DNA of 6,035 bases from Acidobacteria bacterium RIFCSPHIGHO2_01_FULL_67_28 (GCA_001766965.1 MEKM01000085.1:489-6523); one strand, 5' to 3'. Shown: positions 1 through 5,822, counted from the stretch's first letter. A program made the numbers and translations. The notes: a model not told the origin generated them from the sequence alone.

Positions 1-501
1 CGCTTTCACGGGCCGCGGGAACCAGCGGGCGAGCTCGCGGGCGATGAGCTCGGCCTGGTTGAAGCCGCGGGCGCGCTGGCGCCGCGAGTGCAGCGGCACG
101 GGGACAATCGCGTCCACCTCTCCCAGCGCCGGATTCTGCGCCACCACTACCGCCAGCCAGTCGCCCAGCGGCCGGGCGAGCGAGCGGACGCCGCTGTACT
201 TCAAAAGCACGATCATCTGCCGCAGCTCGTTGTCGTAGGCGCCGAAGCTGCGCAGACAATCGAACGCGGTCTCGCCCTGCCGGCACGGGCCGCAGCGGGC
301 GGCTTCGCTTGCCCTGAGCGTAGTCGAAGGGCCAGGCGCATGCGAGGCGAGCGAAAGCGGCCGCTGGCACTGCTCGCAGAAAGCCAGGAGCTCGAGCGGG
401 CGCACCCGGCCGAGGCAGCCGGGACAAATGGGGACGCGTGAGGCGGTGGTGAGCAGCGCCTCGCAGAGACGGCAGCGGGCGGCGAAGACGACGCTGGCCA
501 A
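1..501 (-). CDS. comF: ComF family protein (phosphoribosyltransferase-like), C-terminus cut off by the window edge
   Basis: The minus-strand frame reads 167 residues into the left edge. Four CxxC pairs are visible (C10/C13, C26/C29, C42/C45, C70/C73, counted from the TTG at 499-501), which is the N-terminal zinc-binding part of ComF proteins. They are followed by FGAYDNELRQMIVLLKYSG (residues 86-104) and the hallmark VPVPLHSRRQRARGFNQAE (133-151). The PRPP-loop segment expected near the C-terminus lies outside the window. ComF proteins support DNA uptake in competent bacteria, but many non-competent species keep a homologue of unclear role. The start is uncertain. The frame is open back to the dksA stop at 619-621 with no ATG or GTG, TTG 499-501 is the only conventional start, and CTG 532-534 would add 11 residues. 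Residues 58-64 are encoded by a dispersed 20-bp repeat lying between the third and fourth CxxC. Family assignment is firm; the start is weak. Confidence 0.88.
   Translation of the reverse strand, partial: MASVVFAARCRLCEALLTTASRVPICPGCLGRVRPLELLAFCEQCQRPLSLASHAPGPSTTLRASEAARCGPCRQGETAFDCLRSFGAYDNELRQMIVLLKYSGVRSLARPLGDWLAVVVAQNPALGEVDAIVPVPLHSRRQRARGFNQAELIARELARWFPRPVKA
312..331. repeat. Dispersed 20-bp repeat, copy 1, inside comF
   Basis: The plus strand reads CCCTGAGCGTAGTCGAAGGG. It matches 4705-4724 at 18 of 20 positions, and both copies are preceded by GCTTG-type sequence. Here it lies in frame inside comF and encodes residues 58-64 (PSTTLRA). From memory, motifs of this form are widely scattered in GC-rich environmental genomes. 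Two copies in 6 kb support a dispersed repeat, but its function is unknown. Confidence 0.7.
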
Positions 502-618
502 GCCGTCCCAGGCGGAGCGGAGAGCCGGGGTCAGGGAAAAGAACGAGGGTCGAGCGGCGGGGCCGGGTGCGGGCCGGGCTGGGTCAGCGTCGGTAGGGAA
601 GGCGAGCCTCCCGAAAAA
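502..618. other. dksA-comF spacer, 117 bp
   Basis: This lies between the dksA stop (619-621) and the TTG start proposed for comF. The minus-strand comF frame stays open throughout, in the same frame as dksA, but has no ATG or GTG. The near part reads ALRSAWDGLASVVF, which resembles the N-terminus of other ComF proteins, so part of this spacer is probably translated, perhaps from CTG 532-534. The far part is rich in Pro and Ala and looks like ordinary GC-rich spacer. I see no terminator hairpin with a T-tract, which fits co-transcription of dksA and comF. Confidence 0.5.
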
Positions 619-969
619 CTACAGCAATCCCCGCTCCTGTTTCTCCTGGCAGCCGATGCAGTGGCGGGCCCAGGGAACGGCTTCGAGGCGCTTTTGCTGG
701 ACTTCTTCCTGGCAGGCGACGCAGAGGCCGAAGCCGCCGTTCTTCATCCGCCCCAGGGCCTCCTCCACCAGTGCGAGGATGTAGCGCTCGTTGTTCGACT
801 GGCTGAAGAGGAACTCCTTGGTGTAGGAGTTGGCGGCCTTGTCGGCGATGTCCTGGGTGGCGTCGTCAGCGGCCCGGCCTTCTTCCTCGGCGACGGCCAT
901 CAAGCGCTGGAGCTCCTCGCGCTTGGCGTCCAGCTTTTTCTTGTAGTACTCCAGGCGTTTCTTATCCAT
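619..969 (-). CDS. dksA: DksA/TraR family C4-type zinc-finger transcription regulator
   Basis: A complete 116-residue protein. An N-terminal charged helical part (about residues 2-30, rich in K, E and R) and a second helix (about 50-77) would form the antiparallel coiled coil that DksA inserts into the RNA polymerase secondary channel. The tip carries DIADKA (40-45), matching the DxxDxA motif needed for DksA activity. A C4 zinc finger follows: CVAC (83-86) and CIGC (104-107), 17 residues apart. In the known family, DksA with ppGpp modulates promoters during the stringent response. This protein is shorter than the 151-aa E. coli DksA, so it may be a DksA-like paralogue, and the symbol is by family only. 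The ATG at 967-969 has a GAGAGG ribosome site (977-982) 7 bp upstream and a good promoter at 1015-1043. comF follows on the same strand. Confidence 0.9.
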   Translation of the reverse strand: MDKKRLEYYKKKLDAKREELQRLMAVAEEEGRAADDATQDIADKAANSYTKEFLFSQSNNERYILALVEEALGRMKNGGFGLCVACQEEVQQKRLEAVPWARHCIGCQEKQERGLL

Positions 970-976
970 GCTCGGG

Positions 977-982
977 CCTCTC
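977..982 (-). promoter_or_regulatory. Ribosome binding site of the dksA-like gene
   Basis: The minus strand reads GAGAGG, 7 bp before the ATG at 967-969. It supports that start over any downstream alternative. Confidence 0.6.
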
Positions 983-1014
983 GGTTGCCCCTGCGCCTCT
1001 GGAGCAAACTCAAC

Positions 1015-1043
1015 ATTTTAGCGGCGCCCTCCGGAACTGTCAA
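1015..1043 (-). promoter_or_regulatory. Predicted sigma-70-type promoter of the dksA-like gene
   Basis: On the minus strand TTGACA (1038-1043, a perfect consensus -35) is followed after exactly 17 bp by TAAAAT (1015-1020, 5 of 6 to the -10 consensus). Transcription would start near 1008, giving a leader of about 39 nt before the ATG. The -35 box overlaps the outer left end of the palindrome at 1039-1188 by five bases. This is a sequence prediction only; other sigma factors are not excluded. Confidence 0.7.
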
Positions 1044-1188
1044 GCCGGGCGGGCCGCCGGTAGTGGGGCAGTTTGGTTTTTGTAGCGGCGGTCTGTGACC
1101 GCCGAGCCAAGGATCGCCTCAACTTGCGGCGCTCACAGAGCGCCGCTACAGCAATCTGACCTACTACCGGGCCGCCGGGCAGCTTGAC
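1039..1188. repeat. 150-bp imperfect palindrome (long inverted repeat) between divergent genes
   Basis: The left arm 1039-1104 and right arm 1127-1188 are imperfect reverse complements around a 22-bp spacer (1105-1126). The innermost 24 bp of the arms (1081-1104 against 1127-1150) match at 22 of 24 positions. Further out, the arms align through GGTAGT and a 13-bp GC-rich block to matching GTCAAGC/GCTTGAC ends; the left arm has about four extra T. Each inner arm is also a hairpin of its own: an 8-bp stem with a TGT loop (1086-1104) and an 8-bp stem with an ACA loop (1127-1145). No ORF, transposase or clear target-site duplication is present. It resembles a REP- or MITE-like palindromic unit; copy number elsewhere is unknown. 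Confidence 0.85.
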
Positions 1189-1212
1189 TTTTCGCCCGTG
1201 GGGTCATATAAG
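1184..1212 (+). promoter_or_regulatory. Predicted sigma-70-type promoter of the TonB-dependent receptor gene
   Basis: TTGACT (1184-1189, 5 of 6 to the -35 consensus) and TATAAG (1207-1212, 5 of 6 to the -10) are spaced by exactly 17 bp. The start of transcription would be near 1219, leaving a leader of about 65 nt. Five bases of the -35 box are the outer right end of the palindrome, mirroring the dksA promoter on the other side. Confidence 0.7.
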
Positions 1213-1242
1213 CCGGAGTCGACGAGGGGTGAGAGTGCGCGC

Positions 1243-1287
1243 ATGCACGCCTGGGGTGACCGCTCTCCCTTGAGGAGCTTTCCATGA
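1243..1287 (+). CDS. Possible 14-codon leader peptide (upstream ORF) overlapping the receptor start
   Basis: An ATG at 1243-1245 opens a frame encoding MHAWGDRSPLRSFP and ending in TGA at 1285-1287. The stop overlaps the receptor ATG (1284-1286) as ATGA, the arrangement often seen in translational coupling. It lies inside the predicted leader transcript. A purine run GAGAG (1231-1235) lies 7 bp upstream but is a weak ribosome site. The peptide has no run of one amino acid that would suggest attenuation. It may be chance; no homology is recognised. Confidence 0.25.
   Translation: MHAWGDRSPLRSFP
1272..1277 (+). promoter_or_regulatory. Ribosome binding site of the TonB-dependent receptor gene
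   Basis: GAGGAG lies 6 bp before the ATG at 1284. Together with the signal peptide that begins at this ATG, it fixes the start. Confidence 0.75.
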
Positions 1288-4200
1288 AGAATCTCCGGCT
1301 GCTGTTGATTCTGGCGGTGTGCCTGCTGGCGGCGGGGTCGCTGGCGGCACAGACTTACCGCGGCGGCATCGCGGGCACAGTGACGGACGCCAGCGGCGCC
1401 GTGGTGCCCAACGCCAAAGTGACCATCCGCAACGTGGATACCGGGGTGGAGCGGAGCGCCACCACCGACGCCGAGGGCTACTACGTCGCCACCGAGCTCC
1501 CCATCGGCAACTACAGCGTCACCGTGGAGGTCCAGGGCTTCCAGACCGCCGTGGCCACCGGCATCCGCGTGGAAGTGGCGGGCGAGCGGCGCGTCGACAT
1601 CACCTTGCAGCCGGGCGCCATGACCCAGCGCACGGAAGTGGTGGCCGAGGTGCCTCTGGTCGAAACCACCAGCAACGTCCTGGGCGGAACCCTGGAGCGG
1701 CGGCAGGTGGAGGAGCTCCCCATCAGCGGACGCGACTTCGGGAAGCTCCTGGTGCTGGTGCCGGGCGCTTCCGGCGACCCGGTGGGCAACACCGATTTCC
1801 CGGGCAGCTTCGGCCTCTTCACCACCAACGGCAACCGCGGCCGCGCCAACAACTTCCTGCTCGACGGCACCGACATGAACGACGGCTACCGCAACCTGCC
1901 CGCCATCAACGAGGCCGGCGTCTTCGGCACCCCGGCCACCATCCTGCCGCTGGACGCCATCGCCGAGATCCGCATCTTGACCAACTTCGAGCCCGAATAC
2001 GGCCGGAACGGCGGCTCGGTGGTGAACATCGTCACCAAGTCCGGCACCAACGACCTGCACGGCAGCGTCTACTGGTTCTTCCGCAACGACGCCCTCAACG
2101 CCCGCAACTTCTTCAACACCGTCGGCCCCAAGGACAAGTTCCGCAACAACAACTTCGGCTACTCGGTCGGCGGACCCTTCATCCGGAACAAGACTTTCTT
2201 CTACTTCGGCTTCGAGGGCCAGCGGGAGAGCGGCGCCATCACCACTCTGGCCAAAGTGCCCGACCCGGCCCGCTACGCCTTCGCCCCCAACATCGTCATC
2301 CGCAACCTGCTCAACCTCTGCGCCGTGACCGGCCAATGCTCCGGGGGGAGCCTGCTCTGGCCGGCGCCCACCCCGGGCTTCAACTTCGCCGGCCTGAACG
2401 CCATCGTGCCCGCCGACTTCCGCAACCGCGTCGACAGCATGATCATCAAGGTCGACCACAACTTCAACGAGAACAACCTGCTGACCGGGCGCTACTTCTT
2501 CGGCAACAGCACGCAGAGCTTCCCGCTGGGGCTGGCGGGCGGCAACAACCTCCCCCGCACCAACACCTTCACCCCCACGCGCGTGCAGTTGCTCTCGCTC
2601 TCCTACGTTAAGGTCTACTCGCCCACGCGCGTCAACGAGCTGCGTGTGGGCTGGAACCGCTTCGCCGAGGACTTCTTGGCCGACGACCGTGACGTCTTCG
2701 GCAACCCGGCCGCCTCGCTGCTGCTGAACACCGGCGTGACCGCCGAGCGCGACTTCGGCTTGCCGGAGATCCACGTCGGGCCTTTCTCCGCCCTGGGCTC
2801 GAGCCAGTTCTCCAACCCCCGCGGCCGCGTCGACACCAACTGGCACGTCATCGACAACTACAGCTGGAAGCGCGGCCGGCACGACCTGAAGTTCGGCTTC
2901 GAGTTCCGCCGCACCTTCGTCAGTTCCTTCAACGACTCGAACTTCCGCGGCGTGATCAACTTCGACCGGCTGGCTGACTTCCGGAACGGTTTCCCCTCCG
3001 GCGGCTTGACGGTGGTGGGCGGAACCGACCGCGGCACCTTCCAGAACTCCTACGCCGGCTACATCCAGGACAGCTTCCGCTGGACCTCGCGCTTCACCTT
3101 CAACTGGGGCCTGCGCTACGACTACTACGGCGTGCTCGACGAAGAGCGAAACCGCTTCAGCCGCTACGACCCCGTGGCCGGCCTGATTCAGCTCGGCTCC
3201 CCCGGCTTCCCCCGCCTCTACGACCGCGACCTGAACAACTTCGGGCCCCGCCTCTCCTTCGCCTGGGACCCGTGGGGCACCGGCAAGACCGTCCTGCGCG
3301 CCGGCTGGGGGCTGTTCTACGACGCTTTCTCCCAGGACTTCTTCATCGGGCAGATTCCCTGGAACACCTTCAGCCCCGGCGCCGCCTACAACCCCATCGG
3401 CGAGACCCCGGTCTTCATTACCTTTGTGACCACCGGCTTCCTGGTTCCGAACGCGCCGGTCTTCCCGGGCGGGTTCGCCTCCAACTCGACCGACATCACC
3501 CAGGCCAACCCGGACATCCGCACGCCCTACATCCAGAACTTCAACGTGAACGTGCAGCGGGAGCTGTGGGCGAACACGATGCTGCAAATCGCCTACGTAG
3601 GCTCGATGGGGCGGAAGCTGTTCCGCACCAGCGAGATCAACCAGTCGTTTGTGCCCGGCGGGGCGCGGCCGTTCGATGCGACGGCGCTGCTCTGCCCGGT
3701 GGTGACCCCCACCTGCCCGGCGACCAGCGGCCCCTTCATCGTCGATGAGGTGGGCACGACCGCCACCTCCAACTACAACTCTCTCCAGATCAGCTTCAAC
3801 CAGCGCAACTGGCACGGCTGGACAAACCAGGTGAGCTACACCTGGGGCCACTCGATTGACACCGCCAGCGACGGCATCGAATCCGTCCCCAACCAGGCCA
3901 CTCCCGACAACAGCAACAACCCCGCGGGCGAGCGCGCCAACTCCAACTTCGACGTCCGCCACCGCTTCGTCTGGAACTGGATCTACGACGTCCCCAAGTT
4001 GAGCGACCGCGCCCCCAAGCTTACTCAGGGCTGGCAGCTCTCCGGCGTGTTGTCGCTGATGAGCGGCCACCCCTACCACGTCAACATGTTCGCGGATGAC
4101 GCCTTCGACTTCATCCTGCGCCCCGACCTGGTCGGCGACCCCTTCCTGGGCGCGAGCGGCCCCGACCGCTACTTGAATCTGGCGGCCTTCCGCTACCCCT

Positions 4201-4616
4201 GCACTTCAGCGGGTTGCCACTACGGCAACCTGCCGCGGAACTTCTTCACCGGGCCGGACTTCAAGAACTTCGACATCTCCATCGTCAAGAACACGCCCAT
4301 CAGCGAGCGCGTGACCATTCAGTTCCGGGCTGACTTCTTCAACTTCACCAACCGCGCCAACTTCGCCTCGCCGACGCTGCCGGCTTTCATCGCCCAGGGC
4401 GACTTCCAGGGGATCAGCCCGGGCGGCACGGGGCTGGCGGGGCGCGGCGGCGCGAACGGCTCAACCCTGGCGGACCCGTTCAATTGCATAACCACGGGCA
4501 CCAACCCGGGATGCTTCCTCCCCATCACCGCCACGCCCGACACCGGCATCGGCTATCCCTCGCTCGGCGGCGGCGGACCGCGCAACGTCCAGTTCGCCAT
4601 CAAGGTGATTTTCTAG
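1284..4616 (+). CDS. TonB-dependent receptor with carboxypeptidase regulatory-like domain (Oar-like)
   Basis: A complete 1110-aa outer-membrane protein. Residues 1-22 are a signal peptide (MKNLR, a Leu/Ala core, cleavage likely after SLAA and before Q23). About 26-106 form a carboxypeptidase regulatory-like Ig-type domain (GIAGTVTDASGAVVPNAKV, then TTDAEGYYVATELPIGNYSV). About 113-250 are the plug (RQVEELPISGRDF, NNFLLDGTDMND, ending near NIVTKSGTN). The rest is a beta-barrel with family motifs such as SVGGPFIRNKTFFYFGFEGQ and FFNFTNRANF, ending in phenylalanine as outer-membrane proteins usually do. Such receptors move large substrates across the outer membrane using TonB energy; many acidobacterial ones are presumed to bind glycans or peptides, but the substrate here cannot be read. 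All eight cysteines of the mature protein occur in four close pairs. It has its own promoter, ribosome site and terminator, so it is probably monocistronic. No clear TonB box was recognised. Confidence 0.93.
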   Translation: MKNLRLLLILAVCLLAAGSLAAQTYRGGIAGTVTDASGAVVPNAKVTIRNVDTGVERSATTDAEGYYVATELPIGNYSVTVEVQGFQTAVATGIRVEVAGERRVDITLQPGAMTQRTEVVAEVPLVETTSNVLGGTLERRQVEELPISGRDFGKLLVLVPGASGDPVGNTDFPGSFGLFTTNGNRGRANNFLLDGTDMNDGYRNLPAINEAGVFGTPATILPLDAIAEIRILTNFEPEYGRNGGSVVNIVTKSGTNDLHGSVYWFFRNDALNARNFFNTVGPKDKFRNNNFGYSVGGPFIRNKTFFYFGFEGQRESGAITTLAKVPDPARYAFAPNIVIRNLLNLCAVTGQCSGGSLLWPAPTPGFNFAGLNAIVPADFRNRVDSMIIKVDHNFNENNLLTGRYFFGNSTQSFPLGLAGGNNLPRTNTFTPTRVQLLSLSYVKVYSPTRVNELRVGWNRFAEDFLADDRDVFGNPAASLLLNTGVTAERDFGLPEIHVGPFSALGSSQFSNPRGRVDTNWHVIDNYSWKRGRHDLKFGFEFRRTFVSSFNDSNFRGVINFDRLADFRNGFPSGGLTVVGGTDRGTFQNSYAGYIQDSFRWTSRFTFNWGLRYDYYGVLDEERNRFSRYDPVAGLIQLGSPGFPRLYDRDLNNFGPRLSFAWDPWGTGKTVLRAGWGLFYDAFSQDFFIGQIPWNTFSPGAAYNPIGETPVFITFVTTGFLVPNAPVFPGGFASNSTDITQANPDIRTPYIQNFNVNVQRELWANTMLQIAYVGSMGRKLFRTSEINQSFVPGGARPFDATALLCPVVTPTCPATSGPFIVDEVGTTATSNYNSLQISFNQRNWHGWTNQVSYTWGHSIDTASDGIESVPNQATPDNSNNPAGERANSNFDVRHRFVWNWIYDVPKLSDRAPKLTQGWQLSGVLSLMSGHPYHVNMFADDAFDFILRPDLVGDPFLGASGPDRYLNLAAFRYPCTSAGCHYGNLPRNFFTGPDFKNFDISIVKNTPISERVTIQFRADFFNFTNRANFASPTLPAFIAQGDFQGISPGGTGLAGRGGANGSTLADPFNCITTGTNPGCFLPITATPDTGIGYPSLGGGGPRNVQFAIKVIF

Positions 4617-4636
4617 ACGAGTCGAGCAGTCCCACG

Positions 4637-4672
4637 GAGCCCGGGCGGCAGCCCCGCCCGGGCTCTTTTGTT
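4637..4672 (+). terminator. Intrinsic terminator of the receptor gene
   Basis: A perfect 12-bp GC-rich stem (4637-4648 with 4654-4665) encloses a 5-nt loop and is followed by TTTTGTT. It begins 20 bp after the receptor stop. The T-tract is on the plus strand only, so it would not act for the convergent amidase gene. Confidence 0.9.
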
Positions 4673-4704
4673 GTCCTGGATTGGGTAGGGCAGGGGCTTG
4701 CCTG

Positions 4705-4724
4705 CCCTGAGCGGAGCCGAAGGG
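4705..4724. repeat. Dispersed 20-bp repeat, copy 2, intergenic
   Basis: The plus strand reads CCCTGAGCGGAGCCGAAGGG, the same orientation as copy 1 at 312-331 and differing at 2 of 20 positions. It is enclosed by a 7-bp inverted repeat (4690-4696 with 4726-4732). It is the only other copy seen in this window. Confidence 0.7.
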
Positions 4725-4751
4725 TCCCCTGCCGGCGCGTCAACCGACCTC

Positions 4752-4774
4752 GGGCAAGGCACAAGGCCTTGCCC
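4752..4774 (-). terminator. Hairpin downstream of the amidase gene, possible weak terminator
   Basis: A perfect 9-bp stem (4752-4760 with 4766-4774) has a 5-nt loop and starts about 16 bp after the amidase stop on the minus strand. No T-tract follows on that strand, so a role in termination or 3'-end protection is only possible. It may simply be part of the surrounding repeat element. Confidence 0.35.
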
Positions 4775-4790
4775 TGCCCCGGCAGAGAAG

Positions 4791-5807
4791 TCAGCGCTTC
4801 TTCGGTGGCAAATAATCCTTTTTGATCTTGACCAAGACGGTGAAGTTCGGGTCCACGATTTGGCTGACGTTCGACTCCATCGCCACCGAGAGCAGCTCGT
4901 AGGCGTCCATCGCCGAGAGGCCGTAGTCTTCGGTGAGCCACTGGATGAGTTCGCGCGAGGCGATGCGCATGGCGTCTTCGAGCGGGCGGTAGCTGCCGGC
5001 GGCCATCAGGTAGGTGTCGTCTTCCAGGCGCGGGGCGCCGATGCGGAGGCCCTTGATGAGGTCCACCTGGAGCACGACGTTCATTTGAATTTCGGCGGCG
5101 GTGCCGGCGATTTCGCCTTCGCCCTGCACGGCGTGGCCGTCGCCGAGGTAGAGCAGCGCCCCCGCAGCGTTCACCGGCAGATAGACAGTCGTCCCGGCGC
5201 GCACTTCGGGCGTGTCCATGTTGCCGCCGAAAAACTCCGGCACAATGGTGGCGCGGGCTTCGTCGGCGGCGGGAGCGACTCCCAGGCAGCCGAGGAAGGG
5301 CTTGAGCGGCAGCTTGGCGCGGAAGTCGGAGTCGAGCGCGGCGAATTCCACCGTGCGCGCCTGTTTGTCCACCCGGTAGAACCACACGCGCGGCTCGAAA
5401 GGCTTGTCGAGCATGGGGGTGTAGCGCGTCGCCGTCAGCGCGCCGAAGCCCGGCCCGGCGTAGCCGACGGCGACGTCCGCGGCCGGCTCGACGGAAATCA
5501 AATGAATGACCAGCGTGTCGCCCGGCTCGGCGCCTTCGATGTAGAAGGGGCCGGTCTGGGGGTTGGGGCGGCGGCCGGGCGGGAACCAGTCGCCGGGCTT
5601 CTGGAGGGTGTTGCCGTCGGCGCGCTCCGTCCAGGTTTCGAGCGTATCGCCGGGCTTGAGCTTCAGCACCGGCGCCGCGGTGGCGAAGGTGTACTTCAAG
5701 TCTTCCTTCTTCGGGGTGTACTTGTGCGTCTCCGCTGTTCCCCCGAGCGCCACCAGCAGCACAGGCAGCGAAACTCGAAAAACGAAACTCGAAACTCGTC
5801 GAATCAT
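4791..5807 (-). CDS. Exported acetamidase/formamidase family protein
   Basis: A complete 338-aa protein of the FmdA/AmdA family, whose characterised members hydrolyse formamide or acetamide to ammonia and the acid. Family motifs run in order: GPFYIEGAEPGDTL (86-99), PFLGCLGVAP (170-179), GGNMDT (194-199), GDGHAVQGEGEIAGTAAE (222-239) and DAYELLS (301-307). The N-terminus MIRRVSSFVFRVSLPVLLVALGGTA looks like a signal peptide with cleavage likely after A25, so the enzyme is probably periplasmic, unlike the classical cytosolic amidases. Substrate is not predictable; esters or other amides are possible. The ATG at 5805-5807 has a good AAGGAG site (5815-5820) 7 bp upstream. The signal-peptide region is partly encoded by a 7-bp tandem repeat (5769-5803). 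It lies 15 bp after the Kbl-like gene on the same strand, so the two are probably one operon. Confidence 0.9.
   Translation of the reverse strand: MIRRVSSFVFRVSLPVLLVALGGTAETHKYTPKKEDLKYTFATAAPVLKLKPGDTLETWTERADGNTLQKPGDWFPPGRRPNPQTGPFYIEGAEPGDTLVIHLISVEPAADVAVGYAGPGFGALTATRYTPMLDKPFEPRVWFYRVDKQARTVEFAALDSDFRAKLPLKPFLGCLGVAPAADEARATIVPEFFGGNMDTPEVRAGTTVYLPVNAAGALLYLGDGHAVQGEGEIAGTAAEIQMNVVLQVDLIKGLRIGAPRLEDDTYLMAAGSYRPLEDAMRIASRELIQWLTEDYGLSAMDAYELLSVAMESNVSQIVDPNFTVLVKIKKDYLPPKKR
5769..5803. repeat. Heptanucleotide tandem repeat within the amidase signal-peptide codons
   Basis: Five consecutive 7-bp units on the plus strand: CGAAACT, CGAAAAA, CGAAACT, CGAAACT, CGTCGAA. Three are identical and two degenerate. 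The coding strand reads AGTTTCG units giving RRVSSFVFRVS. The stretch is clearly more AT-rich than its surroundings. Since 7 is not a multiple of 3, gain or loss of one unit would shift the frame. Confidence 0.75.
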
Positions 5808-5814
5808 TCGGCTG

Positions 5815-5820
5815 CTCCTT
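5815..5820 (-). promoter_or_regulatory. Ribosome binding site of the amidase gene
   Basis: The minus strand reads AAGGAG, 7 bp before the ATG at 5805-5807. It lies wholly in the 15-bp gap after the upstream stop codon and supports this start despite the repeat-derived N-terminus. Confidence 0.8.
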
Positions 5821-5822
5821 GC

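Larger units (their letters stand above)
4688..4779. repeat. Composite inverted-repeat element in the convergent intergenic region
   Basis: GGGCAGGG (4688-4695) is matched in reverse by CCCTGCCC (4772-4779), with weaker complementarity just inside (CTTG 4697-4700 with CAAG 4762-4765). Nested within, GCAGGGG (4690-4696) pairs with CCCCTGC (4726-4732) around the 20-bp repeat copy 2, and a separate hairpin sits at 4752-4774. It looks like a small palindromic intergenic element, but its borders are uncertain. Confidence 0.5.

Noticed and set aside
88..441. Plus-strand frame containing CPERSRRARR
   Set aside because: It is antisense to comF. The CPERSRR string is the translation of the 20-bp repeat, and a similar string appears at copy 2, so it is not evidence of a protein.
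661..1098. Plus-strand frame across the dksA-like gene and its promoter
   Set aside because: It is antisense to a protein with a complete C4 zinc finger and DxxDxA motif, and it runs into the palindrome without any recognisable domain.
1039..1188. Palindrome as a complete MITE with target-site duplication
   Set aside because: I could not see a convincing direct repeat just outside the ends, and the arms contain several mismatches, so mobility is left open rather than called.
1039..1188. Intrinsic terminator or riboswitch for the receptor leader
   Set aside because: It lies upstream of the predicted receptor transcription start and has no T-tract placed after a stem in the right orientation. 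No known riboswitch consensus was recognised.
3264..3289. P-loop-like GTGKT in the receptor (around residues 665-669)
   Set aside because: It sits in a barrel-strand motif (WDPWGTGKTVLRAGWG) common to this receptor family. It is not followed by ATPase features and is not a nucleotide-binding site.
1164..4079. A 971-codon open frame on the minus strand, antisense to the receptor
   Set aside because: It is the mirror of GC-rich codons of a well-supported gene. Its composition is a monotonous mix of V, A, G, E and H, it shows no family motif, and it starts and ends inside or beyond features of the real gene and promoter.
4600..5385. A 261-codon minus-strand frame overlapping the amidase gene and intergenic repeats
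   Set aside because: It is an Arg/Pro-rich out-of-frame shadow of the amidase, which has clear family motifs in its own frame.
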